Shown here: one piece after another, positions 17,229-26,150 of the stretch | How the letters are laid out: every line of letters starts with the position of its first letter | Position numbering within the stretch: the first letter of the stretch is position 1 | DNA from: Bacillus_AB infantis_C | GTDB lineage: Bacteria > Bacillota > Bacilli > Bacillales > Cytobacillaceae | Length of the DNA stretch: 64,000 nt | NCBI RefSeq assembly: GCF_050107595.1 | Contig: NZ_JBNILH010000003.1 | Span: 248,001-312,000 of the forward strand | Direction: 5' to 3' | Translations under genes and position numbers: made by a program | The notes under the pieces: generated by a model | Database searches by the model: none | Seen by the model: the letters and a program-made list of their open reading frames with translations, nothing else | What the model was told of the DNA's origin: nothing

Positions 17229-18098
17229 ATGGATAAAGACATGCCAAAACAGATTCCCGGACAGATGCAGGAACGCCAGCCAGGCTTTGAAAATGAAATG
17301 GAGCCGCGTCCCGACTTTACACAGAACCTGGCAGGAAAAGGTAAGAGGCTGTCAGGCAAAATTGCGCTGATTACAGGCGGAGACAGCGGAATCGGCCGTG
17401 CTGTGGCTGTTGCTTTTGCAAAGGAAGGCGCTGATGTAGCCATATCCTATCTCGATGAGCACGACGATGCAGGGGAAACAAAAAAGTATGTGGAGCAGGA
17501 AGGCCGCCGCTGCCTGCTGATCTCCGGTGATATCGGCGAAGAAGCTTTTTGCCAGGAAGCCGTAGAAAAAGTGGTCTCAGAATTCGGCAAGCTGGACATC
17601 CTCGTCAATAATGCCGGGGAGCAGCATACCCAGCCATCTATCAAAGATATTACAGCAGAGCAGCTGGAGCGCACATTCCGCACCAATATCTTCAGCATGT
17701 TCTATCTGACAAAAGCTGCACTTGATCACATGAAGCCTGGCAGCTCTATCGTCAACACCACGTCCATCACAGCCTTCCAGGGTGCACCGAAGCTGATTGA
17801 CTATTCTTCAACGAAAGGTGCCATCCTTGCCTTTACACGTTCCCTTTCAGGATCTCTTGTCGAACAGGGAATCCGGGTGAATGCCGTGGCTCCGGGCCCA
17901 ATCTGGACACCGCTCATACCTGCATCCTTTTCAAAAGACGAGGTGGATGGCTTTGGCAGCGAGGGAGAATTCAAGACGCCAATGGGACGCCCGGGCCAGC
18001 CGAGCGAACTTGCACCAGGCTATGTATACTTTGCTTCTGACGAATCTTCTTATGTTACAGGGCAGGTGCTGCATATTAACGGGGGTACTCCGTACTAA
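17229..18098 (+). CDS. ydaD: General stress SDR oxidoreductase (YdaD/GSP39-like)
   Basis: Short-chain dehydrogenase/reductase, 289 residues. A 40-residue N-terminal extension (QIPGQMQERQPGFENEM...) precedes the Rossmann domain and is characteristic of the YdaD/YhdF group. Cofactor motif ITGGDSGIG, structural NNAG, catalytic Ser (NTTSITAF) and YSSTK are intact. Substrate unknown; NAD(P)-dependent alcohol/aldehyde redox is expected. The sigma-B-type promoter upstream agrees with a general stress role. Followed by a strong terminator. Confidence 0.9.
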   Translation: MDKDMPKQIPGQMQERQPGFENEMEPRPDFTQNLAGKGKRLSGKIALITGGDSGIGRAVAVAFAKEGADVAISYLDEHDDAGETKKYVEQEGRRCLLISGDIGEEAFCQEAVEKVVSEFGKLDILVNNAGEQHTQPSIKDITAEQLERTFRTNIFSMFYLTKAALDHMKPGSSIVNTTSITAFQGAPKLIDYSSTKGAILAFTRSLSGSLVEQGIRVNAVAPGPIWTPLIPASFSKDEVDGFGSEGEFKTPMGRPGQPSELAPGYVYFASDESSYVTGQVLHINGGTPY

Positions 18099-18130
18099 GA
18101 ATGCGGCAAAGCTTACATCAGCATAAAAAT

Positions 18131-18172
18131 AAGACCCGCACTCTTGATGATTCAGGGGCTGCGGGTCTTTTT
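18131..18172 (+). terminator. Terminator after SDR gene
   Basis: AAGACCCGCA (18131-18140) pairs with TGCGGGTCTT (18160-18169), then TTTTC. Confidence 0.9.
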
Positions 18173-18178
18173 CTACTT

Positions 18179-18325
18179 TTATTCATTTTTATTCCACACC
18201 ATGCTGAAAGAGATGTTCAGCTTGTCCCAAATCCACGCGTGAAGAATGTCCTCCAGAATCTTTCTCTCTGCTTCCTCATCCAAGTTTTCGGCAACGCCCA
18301 GCTCCTCAAAGGTGAAAAGTTTCAC
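18179..18325 (-). other. Possible 48-codon ORF or gene remnant
   Basis: From GTG 18325 the frame reads VKLFTFEELGVAENLDEEAE, continues RKILEDILHAWIWDK and ends WNKNE. Composition is protein-like, but no ribosome site precedes it and I do not recognise it. It may be the tail of a lost gene. An A-rich tract fills the rest of the gap to 18446. Confidence 0.3.
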
Positions 18326-18446
18326 TTGTGCGTGAATCGATGTATTTTATATCAAAAAAAAAAAATAACACCATAATTAACCATAATTATATTGAGAGAA
18401 AGCTGCCACACACCCCGGCAGCCCCCCTTTCATCTATCTTTTTAGC

Positions 18447-19043
18447 TTAATATCCCCATCCATAAGGATACCCCGCGTAAATGGAGCGATGTCCCTGGCT
18501 TTGTTCTGCTGCTTCTGCGGCTGCTTTTGTTTGATGGATCGTGCCAAATGGATGGTTTGGAGGCGCATAAATCGAGTACAGCTTCAGCGATGTATTCCCG
18601 GTGTTCGTAAGATTATGCCATGTGCCTGCAGGAATGAATATGGCCGAATCATCGTACACATTTCTCCTGAAATCCAGATTATTTTTCTTCTTCCCCATCT
18701 GGACGACACCCTGGCCTTTTTCTATACGGAGGAATTGGTCGAGGTTATTATGCCTCTCGAGTCCAATGTCCTCGCCGGGCTTCAGGCTCATCAGCGTCAG
18801 CTGCAGGTGTTTCCCTGTCCACAAGGCTGTACGGAAAGCTTTATTCTGTTTCGTCGCTTCATTGATATTGACGACAAACGGGTTGGGGCCATAATCCTTT
18901 AGCGGCAGCCGAGAGTCGTTTTGGGGTACGGGATAAAAGCTGCTCCCATCCCCCGCCTCCATCGGATAGTGCCCGAACAAAGGCTGACTCCTGACTCCGG
19001 CAAGCCGCTCCACCGGATAAGGACACATATGATATCCATACAT
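18447..19043 (-). CDS. Cupin-domain protein
   Basis: A 198-residue protein with one double-stranded beta-helix (cupin) domain at about residues 70-165: first motif GEDIGLERHNNLDQFLRIEKG, trimmed at its end, second motif IFIPAGTWHNLTNTG. The His/Glu metal ligands are present. A Tyr/Pro-rich N-terminus (MYGYHMCPYP) and a Tyr/Gly-rich C-terminus (YAGYPYGWGY) flank it, which recalls spore or surface proteins. Start preceded by GAAGGG at long spacing. Substrate unknown; role in spores is only a guess from the spore genes nearby. Confidence 0.82.
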   Translation of the reverse strand: MYGYHMCPYPVERLAGVRSQPLFGHYPMEAGDGSSFYPVPQNDSRLPLKDYGPNPFVVNINEATKQNKAFRTALWTGKHLQLTLMSLKPGEDIGLERHNNLDQFLRIEKGQGVVQMGKKKNNLDFRRNVYDDSAIFIPAGTWHNLTNTGNTSLKLYSIYAPPNHPFGTIHQTKAAAEAAEQSQGHRSIYAGYPYGWGY

Positions 19044-19250
19044 AACTTCTCAGTCCCTTCACTCTATTCGGGATATCTTATGCATGGAAATGGGTGAATG
19101 ACATCCTTTTAAAATCAGAGAAATCTTTTCTTCCCCTAGTTCTATAGCACTTAATCCAAATCCTTTGCTTTAGGAGGCATCAATTTGTTCAAAACTATGT
19201 TACGCTTATCGGAAAGGCTGAATATGTCAAAAATTTAATGGGGTGCAAAT

Positions 19251-19787
19251 TTGGAAAGTACTCGTGTAAACGAAGTGAATGAGCTTCAAAGCCTTGCCAA
19301 AGGACATGTACTTTATTTTTTCAAGAATCAGGAGCTTTACCTCTCGCATGTAGAAGAGTATATCATCACCGGAATAAAACTGAATGAATATTCCGTTATT
19401 GTAGAAAATGACCGATTGACTTCAATGATTAAACATAGACTTTCCAAAAAATTAGAAGACCATTCCCTGCAGAAAGTCGTCTTCATAAACAACTATGACT
19501 TTTATTATGCAAAAGGCGATTTCAAGGTGAATTCGATCTTCGATTATCTTCCAAAGGTACTGGACGATTATTCAGAAGAGAATGCCGTTGTACGAAGCTG
19601 GGCTCATGTAGAATGGCGGGACGAAGAAGAAATAAGCAGCAAATTACTGGCATCCGAAGAAGAAGCGGATGAAATCGTGTCCGATAGCAGAATCCTATCG
19701 GTTTGTGCCTATGACTCAGAGCGGGCAAGCGATGAATTTAAGACGGGGCTTCTCGCCTGCCATAACTATCTGCTATGTGATAAATAG
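19251..19787 (+). CDS. MEDS-domain sensory protein
   Basis: A 178-residue cytoplasmic protein that resembles the MEDS (methanogen/methylotroph DcmR sensory) domain: GHVLYFFKNQELYLSHVEEY near the start, LPKVLDDYSEEN in the middle and a C-terminal SVCAYDSE...LLACHNYLLC segment. In Bacillus, MEDS proteins occur near sigma-B or sporulation regulators, but no partner is visible here. TTG start, GGGGTG upstream. Ends at a clear terminator. Confidence 0.75.
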   Translation: MESTRVNEVNELQSLAKGHVLYFFKNQELYLSHVEEYIITGIKLNEYSVIVENDRLTSMIKHRLSKKLEDHSLQKVVFINNYDFYYAKGDFKVNSIFDYLPKVLDDYSEENAVVRSWAHVEWRDEEEISSKLLASEEEADEIVSDSRILSVCAYDSERASDEFKTGLLACHNYLLCDK

Positions 19788-19800
19788 AGGCAAGTCAAAT

Positions 19801-19829
19801 AGCTTCCGGGTAACCCCGGGAGCTTTTTT
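19801..19829 (+). terminator. Terminator after MEDS gene
   Basis: AGCTTCCGGG-TAAC-CCCGGGAGCT followed by TTTTT. Confidence 0.88.
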
Positions 19830-19928
19830 GTTTTCGCTTGCCTCCTGCGATTTACAAAAACCGCCAGCGTAAATAATCTCCCCTGGGGAAAAATAATCCG
19901 CGTATATGCAAAAGGAGGATGAACATCA

Positions 19929-20174
19929 ATGGATATGAAGCATCTGGCTCCCCATGAATCAATGGATTTACATGAGATCGTCAACTTCAAAACACTCTGC
20001 GTCGCAAAATCCAAGCTGATGCAGGGGCTTGTTTTTGATGAAGACTTAAAGGCCCTTATGCAGAAAGATCTGGAACAGTCCAAAAAAGACCTTAGCGAGC
20101 TTCAGGCCCTCTATGAACGCGTTCCTTTTAGTGCTCCTGTCCCGGAAAGCCGTCCAACACCCATTATTAATTGA
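19929..20174 (+). CDS. yraG: Small spore coat-like protein (YraG-like)
   Basis: An 81-residue helical protein sharing HEIVNFKTLCVAKSKLMQGL, then LMQKDLEQSKKDL, with the protein encoded at 21734. Both belong to the short partners of CotF-type spore coat proteins. Strong site AAAGGAGG. Gene order from here to 22242 (short, CotF-type, alcohol dehydrogenase, short, CotF-type) matches B. subtilis yraGF-adhB-yraED, so coat assembly in sporulation is the likely context. Ends 16 bases before the next gene. Confidence 0.82.
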   Translation: MDMKHLAPHESMDLHEIVNFKTLCVAKSKLMQGLVFDEDLKALMQKDLEQSKKDLSELQALYERVPFSAPVPESRPTPIIN

Positions 20175-20190
20175 AAGGAGGCAATCTCAA

Positions 20191-20562
20191 TTGAATCAAG
20201 ATTATTTAGATCCGATCAACGCCTTAAATATGCCCGAAATGGCTGATATGACATTTGCGCTCGATTTTCTCATCCGCACAAAGGAAGCGGTAAGAAATTT
20301 GGCCGTGGCTTTGACAGAAGCAGCTACACCTGATGTCCGGGCGCTGCTTAGAAAACAGCTTATGCAGGGAATTCAGATGCATCAGGAAATTTCCGAGCTC
20401 ATGGTCAGCAAGAAATGGTTCCATCCCCATGACCTGAGCGAACAATACAAGCTGGACCAGCTCTCAGCCAAAAATACAATCATGATCGGCAGCATGAACC
20501 TTTTCCCTCATGATACGAACAGAAAAGGCATGTTTGACCGTACACCTGATGAGTCCCATTAA
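20191..20562 (+). CDS. yraF: CotF-family spore coat protein (YraF-like)
   Basis: A 123-residue CotF-type, ferritin-like helical protein: DMTFALDFLIRTKEAVRNLA, ALTEAATPDVRALLRKQL, and the HQEISELMVSKKWFHPHDL end segment characteristic of the family. TTG at 20191, nine bases after AAGGAGG, is preferred; a longer frame overlapping the previous gene has no site. Paired with the short protein upstream and repeated as a second pair after adhB. Confidence 0.86.
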   Translation: MNQDYLDPINALNMPEMADMTFALDFLIRTKEAVRNLAVALTEAATPDVRALLRKQLMQGIQMHQEISELMVSKKWFHPHDLSEQYKLDQLSAKNTIMIGSMNLFPHDTNRKGMFDRTPDESH

Positions 20563-20580
20563 TATTGGAGGTTTGCATAC

Positions 20581-21717
20581 ATGAAGGCAGTCACCTATCA
20601 AGGAATCAAAAATGTCGAAGTCAAAGAGGTTCCAGATCCCAGGATTATAAAGCCGGACGATATGATCATTAAAGTGACAAGCACAGCCATCTGCGGATCA
20701 GATCTGCATTTGATCCACGGATTCATGCCCAATATGCCGGAGGATTATGTCATCGGCCATGAACCCATGGGCATCGTAGAAGAAGTGGGCCCGGAAGTGA
20801 CAAAGGTAAAAAAAGGCGACCGTGTCATCATTCCCTTTAATATCGCCTGCGGGGAATGCATCTACTGCAAAAACCAGCTGGAAAGCCAATGCGATAATTC
20901 AAATGATAATGGCGATATTGGCGCCTATTTCGGCTATTCAGGAAATGCCGGCGGCTATCCCGGCGGGCAAGCCGAATATTTGAGGGTTCCTTTCGCCAAC
21001 TTTACCCATTTCAAAGTGCCCGAAAGCTGTGAAGAACCTGATGAAAAATTAAGTGTCATCTCAGACGCTATGTCTACCGGGTTCTGGAGCGTTGACAATG
21101 CCGGAGTAAAAAGCGGGGATACTGTCATCGTCCTCGGATGTGGACCAGTCGGCCTGTTTGCCCAGAAGTTCGCCTGGATGAAGGGAGCCAAACGGGTCAT
21201 TGCCGTTGATTATGTGGATTACCGCCTCCAGCATGCCAAACGGACGAACAAGGTCGAAATCATCAACTTCGAACAGTATGAAAATGTAGGGGAGCACCTT
21301 AAAGAAATCACGCATGGCGGAGCAGATGTTGTCATCGATGCGGTCGGCATGGACGGAAAGATGACTGACATGGAGTTTTTGGCAAGCGGCCTAAAGCTCC
21401 ATGGCGGGGCCATGAGTGCCCTTGTCATTGCCGCCCAGGCAGTCCGCAAAGCCGGAACCATCCAGATCACAGGCGTGTACGGCGGCCGATACAATGGGTT
21501 CCCGCTTGGAGACATCATGCAGCGCAACGTCAATATCCGTTCAGGACAGGCCCCTATGATCCACCTGATGCCCTATATGTATGAACTGGTGGCCACAGGA
21601 AAAATCGATCCGGGAGATGTAGTGAGCCATGTTCTCCCGCTCAGCGAAGCCAAGCATGGCTACGAAATCTTTGATACGAAAATGGATAACTGCATTAAAG
21701 TGGTACTAAAACCTTAA
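20581..21717 (+). CDS. adhB: Zinc-dependent alcohol dehydrogenase (AdhB-like)
   Basis: Medium-chain dehydrogenase/reductase of 378 residues. Catalytic zinc: Cys in AICGSDLH and GHEPMGIVEEVG; structural zinc loop CGECIYCKNQLESQC; NAD fold VIVLGCGPVGLFAQ. The zinc and cofactor residues are intact. Inserted between two coat-protein pairs, in the same order as B. subtilis adhB. Substrate unknown; alcohol, aldehyde or formaldehyde are options. Start follows TTGGAGG. Confidence 0.93.
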   Translation: MKAVTYQGIKNVEVKEVPDPRIIKPDDMIIKVTSTAICGSDLHLIHGFMPNMPEDYVIGHEPMGIVEEVGPEVTKVKKGDRVIIPFNIACGECIYCKNQLESQCDNSNDNGDIGAYFGYSGNAGGYPGGQAEYLRVPFANFTHFKVPESCEEPDEKLSVISDAMSTGFWSVDNAGVKSGDTVIVLGCGPVGLFAQKFAWMKGAKRVIAVDYVDYRLQHAKRTNKVEIINFEQYENVGEHLKEITHGGADVVIDAVGMDGKMTDMEFLASGLKLHGGAMSALVIAAQAVRKAGTIQITGVYGGRYNGFPLGDIMQRNVNIRSGQAPMIHLMPYMYELVATGKIDPGDVVSHVLPLSEAKHGYEIFDTKMDNCIKVVLKP

Positions 21718-21733
21718 CTAAGGAGCTGGCAGC

Positions 21734-21928
21734 ATGGATTATCTTTTACATGAAATCCTGGAAGTCCAGGAAATCGCAGCATTTAAAACACTTTGCCTGA
21801 CAAAGTCGAAAACGATGAAAGCACTTGTTACTGACCCGCAGCTGAAACAAATCATGCAGAAAGACGTGGATGCCTCTACCATCCAGCTGCAGGAGTTCAG
21901 TTCTGTTTTATCAAAAGTACAGCAATGA
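21734..21928 (+). CDS. yraE: Small spore coat-like protein (YraE-like)
   Basis: A 64-residue paralogue of the protein at 19929: VQEIAAFKTLCLTKSKTMKA and QIMQKDVDASTIQLQEF line up directly. Site AAGGAGCTGGCAGC before ATG. Likely partner of the CotF-type protein 14 bases downstream. No signal or membrane segment. Confidence 0.82.
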   Translation: MDYLLHEILEVQEIAAFKTLCLTKSKTMKALVTDPQLKQIMQKDVDASTIQLQEFSSVLSKVQQ

Positions 21929-21942
21929 GGAGTTGACGCTAT

Positions 21943-22242
21943 ATGATTCAATTTATAGAAAAGCTGACCGGCATGGACGCACTGACAGACCAGATGGTCG
22001 CCATGGATCTGCTGATTTCAGCGAAAAGCGGTGCGAGAAATCTTGCTATGGCTGTAACCGACGCAGGAACGCCGGAAATTAAGGAAATGCTCACCCGCCA
22101 CCTGGAAGCCACATTGGATCTGCATGAGGAAATCTCAACTTATATGATGAAAAAAGGCTGGTACTATGCCTGGAATACAGAAGAACAGACGAATCTGAAT
22201 CTGCAGAACATGGAGATCGCTTTAAAATTGCCTACTTTGTAA
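21943..22242 (+). CDS. yraD: CotF-family spore coat protein (YraD-like)
   Basis: A 99-residue CotF-type protein: DQMVAMDLLISAKSGARNLA, DAGTPEIKEMLTRHLEAT, DLHEEISTYMMKKGWYYAWN. It parallels the protein at 20191 throughout, so the two short/CotF pairs arose by duplication around adhB. Last gene of the five-gene run, followed by a terminator. Ribosome site GAGGAG. Confidence 0.86.
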   Translation: MIQFIEKLTGMDALTDQMVAMDLLISAKSGARNLAMAVTDAGTPEIKEMLTRHLEATLDLHEEISTYMMKKGWYYAWNTEEQTNLNLQNMEIALKLPTL

Positions 22243-22247
22243 AAGTC

Positions 22248-22283
22248 AAAAGATGGACTGCTAAAGCATGTCCATCTTTTTTA
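22248..22283. terminator. Bidirectional terminator, yra cluster / MFS gene
   Basis: AAAGATGGAC (22248-22257) pairs with GTCCATCTTT (22270-22279), with T-runs on both strands. Confidence 0.88.
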
Positions 22284-23498
22284 TAATTCCATCGGCTCCA
22301 GCTTATCCAGCCGGCTTTTACCCTGCTTGAACGAGAGAGAAACGGCAGCAGACAGGAAAAGCAAGATTGAGCAGCCTGCAATAACGATCCGCGGATGTAA
22401 GGATTCAGCTATTCCCCCAGCAAAAAGCGTGCCGCTGACACCTGCCAGTCCGGACAAGAGAATCCCCCCTCCTGCTACACGGGCCAAGAAACCATCAGGG
22501 GTAATTGCCTGCCGGGCAGAGCCATTTACTACGAAGGCCATCGACAGTGCCCCATCAAATAAAAACATGCCAAAGGCAATGACGGCGAACTTGCCAGACA
22601 GCATGATCAGCAGAAGGCCCAGCCCTGAAGCGGCCATCAGCACTCCATATAAATTTTTCCATGAGAAGTGAACCATTTTGTTCATCAGGAAGACACCGAG
22701 GAGATTTCCTGCCCCTGCTGCTGATAATACCGCTCCAGTCTGCCATTCGCTAAAGCCGAGCGTTTGGCTTGTATAAAAAATGACCGCAAGAACCACACAG
22801 GAGGATGCAAAATTTAAAACAGCCTGTTGAAAAGAAATGAAACGCTGAAAGTGATTGATGAACAGGTATTTTATTTCCTTAAATGCCAGAACATTTTTGT
22901 AGCCCTCCCCCTCTTTTGCAGAAGCAGGCGCTTCTTTATAGGTCAATAAAGCCAGCCCTGCTAAGGAAATCAAATAGGTCACAGCATCAATGCCGAGCAC
23001 TGCAGCAGCACCAAGAGCGGAAAGAGCAGCACCTGCCATCACTGGTCCTGCCAGTGTACTGACGGCATCAGCCCCTTCAATATAATTATGGGCCCTGACA
23101 AGCTGATCCCTCCCCGCGATCGACGGCAGCATCGCTCCCAGCGCCACCCTGTAAAAGAGCCCTGCCGCTCCCAGTGCGAGCAGACAGATCGCCAATATCC
23201 AGATGTTCAGCACATTAAAATAAAGGCACAGGACCAGTGCAGACATCGCCAGGAAACTGAGGGCATCTGCCCCCATGGCAATCTTTTTCTTCACATGGCG
23301 GTCAACCCAATAGCCCGCCTGCAGGGATAATGCCAGCGGCACCACCCTGGAGCAGACAGCAATCAATGCCGCCTTCCATGGCGAGCCTGTCAGCTGCAGT
23401 ACAATCAGAGGAACGGCAATCTCACTGAACCGATTGCCAAAAATCGTCGCCAGCTGCCCGACCCATAAAACAAGGAAATTTCTATTTTTGAAAAGCAA
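22281..23498 (-). CDS. MFS transporter (MFS_3, drug/siderophore exporter type)
   Basis: A 405-residue major facilitator with 12 predicted helices, of the macrolide/enterobactin-exporter branch: opening FLVLWVGQLATIFGNRFSEI, motif A variant GYWVDRHVKKK, and ALGAMLPSIAGRDQL. TTG start with AAGGA nine bases before. Monocistronic, converging on the yra cluster. Substrate unknown. Confidence 0.86.
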   Translation of the reverse strand: MLFKNRNFLVLWVGQLATIFGNRFSEIAVPLIVLQLTGSPWKAALIAVCSRVVPLALSLQAGYWVDRHVKKKIAMGADALSFLAMSALVLCLYFNVLNIWILAICLLALGAAGLFYRVALGAMLPSIAGRDQLVRAHNYIEGADAVSTLAGPVMAGAALSALGAAAVLGIDAVTYLISLAGLALLTYKEAPASAKEGEGYKNVLAFKEIKYLFINHFQRFISFQQAVLNFASSCVVLAVIFYTSQTLGFSEWQTGAVLSAAGAGNLLGVFLMNKMVHFSWKNLYGVLMAASGLGLLLIMLSGKFAVIAFGMFLFDGALSMAFVVNGSARQAITPDGFLARVAGGGILLSGLAGVSGTLFAGGIAESLHPRIVIAGCSILLFLSAAVSLSFKQGKSRLDKLEPMEL

Positions 23499-23694
23499 GA
23501 TTATCAGTCCTTATGTTTGAGGAATAGAAAAAAGTGAACTTTTTAAGGCTATTCTCCTAATTGATACCAATTCGACAACACCTGCTGGTAGTCCTTTATA
23601 TAGTGAGGAGTTTTGGGAGATGGACAGCAGCGGATTGCTCTCCATTTTTTAAAATGCTTACACCTATTTCAAGTCCATCTGCTGAAATTTCATT

Positions 23695-23748
23695 CAATAA
23701 AAAGAGCCGCCCGGCCCACCAGTCAACCTGATGTTCCGGGCAGCTCTT
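23695..23748 (-). terminator. Terminator after catalase
   Basis: Read on the minus strand: AAGAGCTGCCCGG, a 21-base loop, CCGGGCGGCTCTT, then TTTATT. Fifteen bases after the catalase stop. Confidence 0.85.
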
Positions 23749-23762
23749 CGGCTTATCATCTA

Positions 23763-25412
23763 TTAATAAGGATCAGCATCGTGGCCTTTGTCCACGGCTT
23801 CTCTTGTTGCCTCATTGGCAGATAATGAGCCTTGACCGTATTTGGATTGTCCAGCTTCACGGCCAGGGACATTGTCTTCTGCTGACATTTCTTTCAGCTC
23901 TTTTGTCCTCTTTTCGATGCCTTCCTTCACCCGGCGGCCGTAATCTTCATCGGCCTGTGTGAAGTGTTCGACCATGGCGTCCTGGATGCGCTTATTACAG
24001 GCAGCAAGTGCTTCGGACAGGTTCTTGATCAATTCGTCGCGCTCCCAATCCTCCAGGCTGCGGTAGGTGTGCCCTGCCTGGCCATAGTTGTTCGGGCGGT
24101 CGATCGGCGCGCTCATGGCTGCTGCATTATATGTCGGCTGGTGCGGCACCGGGCTTGCTTCTCCCACTTCCTCAAAACCGCCGAGCATGGATGGCTCATA
24201 ATTGATATGCGGATTGTCCCCGGATTCTTTCGGATCGCGGACATCCATCTGGCCGCGCTGCTGATTTGTGCGGACAGGCGCTTTCGGTGCATTCACCGGC
24301 ACCTTCAGGTAGTTGGCGCCGACACGGTAGCGCTGTGTGTCTGAGTATGAGAAAGTGCGTCCCTGAAGCATTTTGTCATCAGAGAAGTCCATTCCATCGA
24401 CCAGTACCCCTGTTCCAAATGCAGCCTGTTCAATCTCGGCATGGAAGTCAACCGGATTGCGGTCAAGGACCATGCGGCCAACCGGCAGCCATGGGAATTG
24501 ATCTTCCGGCCAAAGCTTCGTATCATCAAGCGGATCGAAGTCCAGCTCAGGGTGGTAGTCATCCTCCATGATCTGCACATACAGCTCCCATTCCGGATAG
24601 TCGCCGCGTTCAATCGCCTCATACAGATCCTGTGTAGCATGCCCTACATTCTTCGCCTGGATCATGTTCGCTTCTTCCTGTGTCAGGTTTCGGATGCCCT
24701 GCTTTGGCTCCCAATGGTACTTAACAAGCACCGCTTCACCTTTGTCATTAACCCATTTGTACGTGTTAACGCCAGAGCCCTGCATATGGCGGTAAGTCGC
24801 AGGGATGCCCCATGGAGAGAACAGGAATGTGATCATATGGGTCGCTTCAGGTGTACGGGAAACAAAGTCAAACATCCGCTCAGGATTAGGCACGTTGGAA
24901 GCAGGATCTGCTTTAAAGGCATGGATCATGTCAGGGAACTTCATCGCATCACGGATAAAGAAAATCTTAAGGTTGTTCCCAACCAGATCCCAGTTTCCAT
25001 CCTCAGTGTACATTTTAACTGCAAATCCGCGCGGATCCCGGGCTGTTTCAGGAGAATCCTTCGCTCCTGCCACTGTGGAGAAGCGGACCATAAGCGGAGT
25101 CTTCTTCCCTGCACCGGAAAATACTTTCGCGCGGGTATATTTTTCGACTGGCTCATCGCCTGCTTTTCCGTATGTCTCAAAATAGCCGAATGCTCCAGAT
25201 CCGCGAGCATGGACGACGCGCTCAGGGACCTCCTCACGGTCAAAGTGAGAGATTTTTTCAATAAAGTGGTAATTCTCAAGTGTAGCAGGACCGCGGTTGC
25301 CGATCGTCCGTATATTCTGGTTATCTCTTACAGGATGGCCTTGGCGGGTCGTCAGCTTCTCGCGCTTCACATCGTCGCCGTTTTGCATAGTCTTGTCCTT
25401 GTTCTGATCCAA
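23763..25412 (-). CDS. katX: Monofunctional haem catalase, KatX-like
   Basis: Clade of large-tailed Bacillus catalases, 549 residues, breaking down hydrogen peroxide. Distal His in RVVHARGSGAFGYFE, Asn in the NNLKIFFIRD region, and proximal haem Tyr in FSYSDTQRYRVGANY are present. The C-terminal extension past residue 490 (KRTKELKEMSAEDN, then Lys/Gly-rich) exceeds vegetative KatA length and fits spore KatX. Start TTG at 25412, eight bases after GAGGAGG. A forespore-type promoter candidate precedes it. Symbol by resemblance only. Confidence 0.85.
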   Translation of the reverse strand: MDQNKDKTMQNGDDVKREKLTTRQGHPVRDNQNIRTIGNRGPATLENYHFIEKISHFDREEVPERVVHARGSGAFGYFETYGKAGDEPVEKYTRAKVFSGAGKKTPLMVRFSTVAGAKDSPETARDPRGFAVKMYTEDGNWDLVGNNLKIFFIRDAMKFPDMIHAFKADPASNVPNPERMFDFVSRTPEATHMITFLFSPWGIPATYRHMQGSGVNTYKWVNDKGEAVLVKYHWEPKQGIRNLTQEEANMIQAKNVGHATQDLYEAIERGDYPEWELYVQIMEDDYHPELDFDPLDDTKLWPEDQFPWLPVGRMVLDRNPVDFHAEIEQAAFGTGVLVDGMDFSDDKMLQGRTFSYSDTQRYRVGANYLKVPVNAPKAPVRTNQQRGQMDVRDPKESGDNPHINYEPSMLGGFEEVGEASPVPHQPTYNAAAMSAPIDRPNNYGQAGHTYRSLEDWERDELIKNLSEALAACNKRIQDAMVEHFTQADEDYGRRVKEGIEKRTKELKEMSAEDNVPGREAGQSKYGQGSLSANEATREAVDKGHDADPY

Positions 25413-25440
25413 ACTGCATAACCTCCTCAAATTAATCACC

Positions 25441-25471
25441 TTTATCTTTCCTGATTAAGGAAATTTTATAC
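25441..25471 (-). promoter_or_regulatory. Candidate sigma-F-type promoter for catalase
   Basis: Read on the minus strand: GTATA, 15-base spacer, GGAAAGATAA. The -35 fits GYWTA exactly; the -10 matches GGNNANHNTR except one base. It would start RNA about 20 bases before the ribosome site. The rest of 25413-25718 holds no gene. Confidence 0.45.
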
Positions 25472-25718
25472 AGAGATAAAGGATGATTTTGTAAATTAAT
25501 CTTCTTGCTATGTAGGTCTAAAGATGACTTTGACCGGGGAACTTAAAGGAAAAACCAGCTATTACAACCAATTTTTTACCCGCCCGGCTACCCTTTTAAA
25601 CTATCTATTATAAAAAAATAATTATAAATTGAGAAAGACTTTCCTCTTTCAAAAATACTGCAAATTGGGTATGATAGTATAAAACCTTAAATTCCTATAC
25701 GAAAGGTAGTATTTATAT

Positions 25719-26150
25719 ATGGCAGAAACAGTACGTTCGATTCCCCGTCCCCTCGTCAGGACCAATCAATGGTTCATTGTCATCAGTGTAGCAGCGAGCT
25801 GGCTGACCGGGCAGGAGTGGATTCTGGCCATCCCGCTTATTGCCGGGCTGATGGGCCTCCTGTTCGGATTCAGCCCCGTCATGCGGGCAGCCAGAACATT
25901 CCTGAAGAAAGCACCTTCCGCTTATATTCCAGAGGAATGGGACCAGCAGCAGTTCAATCAGGTCATTGCGGTTGTGTGTCTTGCCGGGGGATTGCTGTCC
26001 TACGCATTGGGCTTCACGATCCTTGGGCATATTTTTACGGTTATGGTTGCACTCGCTGCCTTCGTTGCCATCCTTGGCTTTTGCATCGGCTGCTTTATCC
26101 GCTTCCAGCTGATCAGACTTCGGGCTAAACGAAGAATGAGCCAGAAATAA
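25719..26150 (+). CDS. DUF4395 membrane protein
   Basis: A 143-residue protein with four predicted helices, DUF4395 family. The RTNQWFIVISVAASWLTGQE opening and the GFCIGCFIRFQLIRLR closing segment with paired Cys are typical. Members are often near thiosulfate sulfurtransferase or redox genes; none is adjacent here. Function unknown. Site GAAAGG at somewhat long spacing before ATG. Followed by a very stable terminator. Confidence 0.82.
   Translation: MAETVRSIPRPLVRTNQWFIVISVAASWLTGQEWILAIPLIAGLMGLLFGFSPVMRAARTFLKKAPSAYIPEEWDQQQFNQVIAVVCLAGGLLSYALGFTILGHIFTVMVALAAFVAILGFCIGCFIRFQLIRLRAKRRMSQK

Noticed and set aside
23590..23700. 33-codon reverse frame ending VHLPKLLTI after the catalase terminator
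   Set aside because: Begins inside the terminator T-run with no ribosome site; too short to support.
24441..25421. 326-codon open frame antisense to the catalase
   Set aside because: Shadow of a strongly conserved GC-rich gene; no ribosome site and no recognisable protein.
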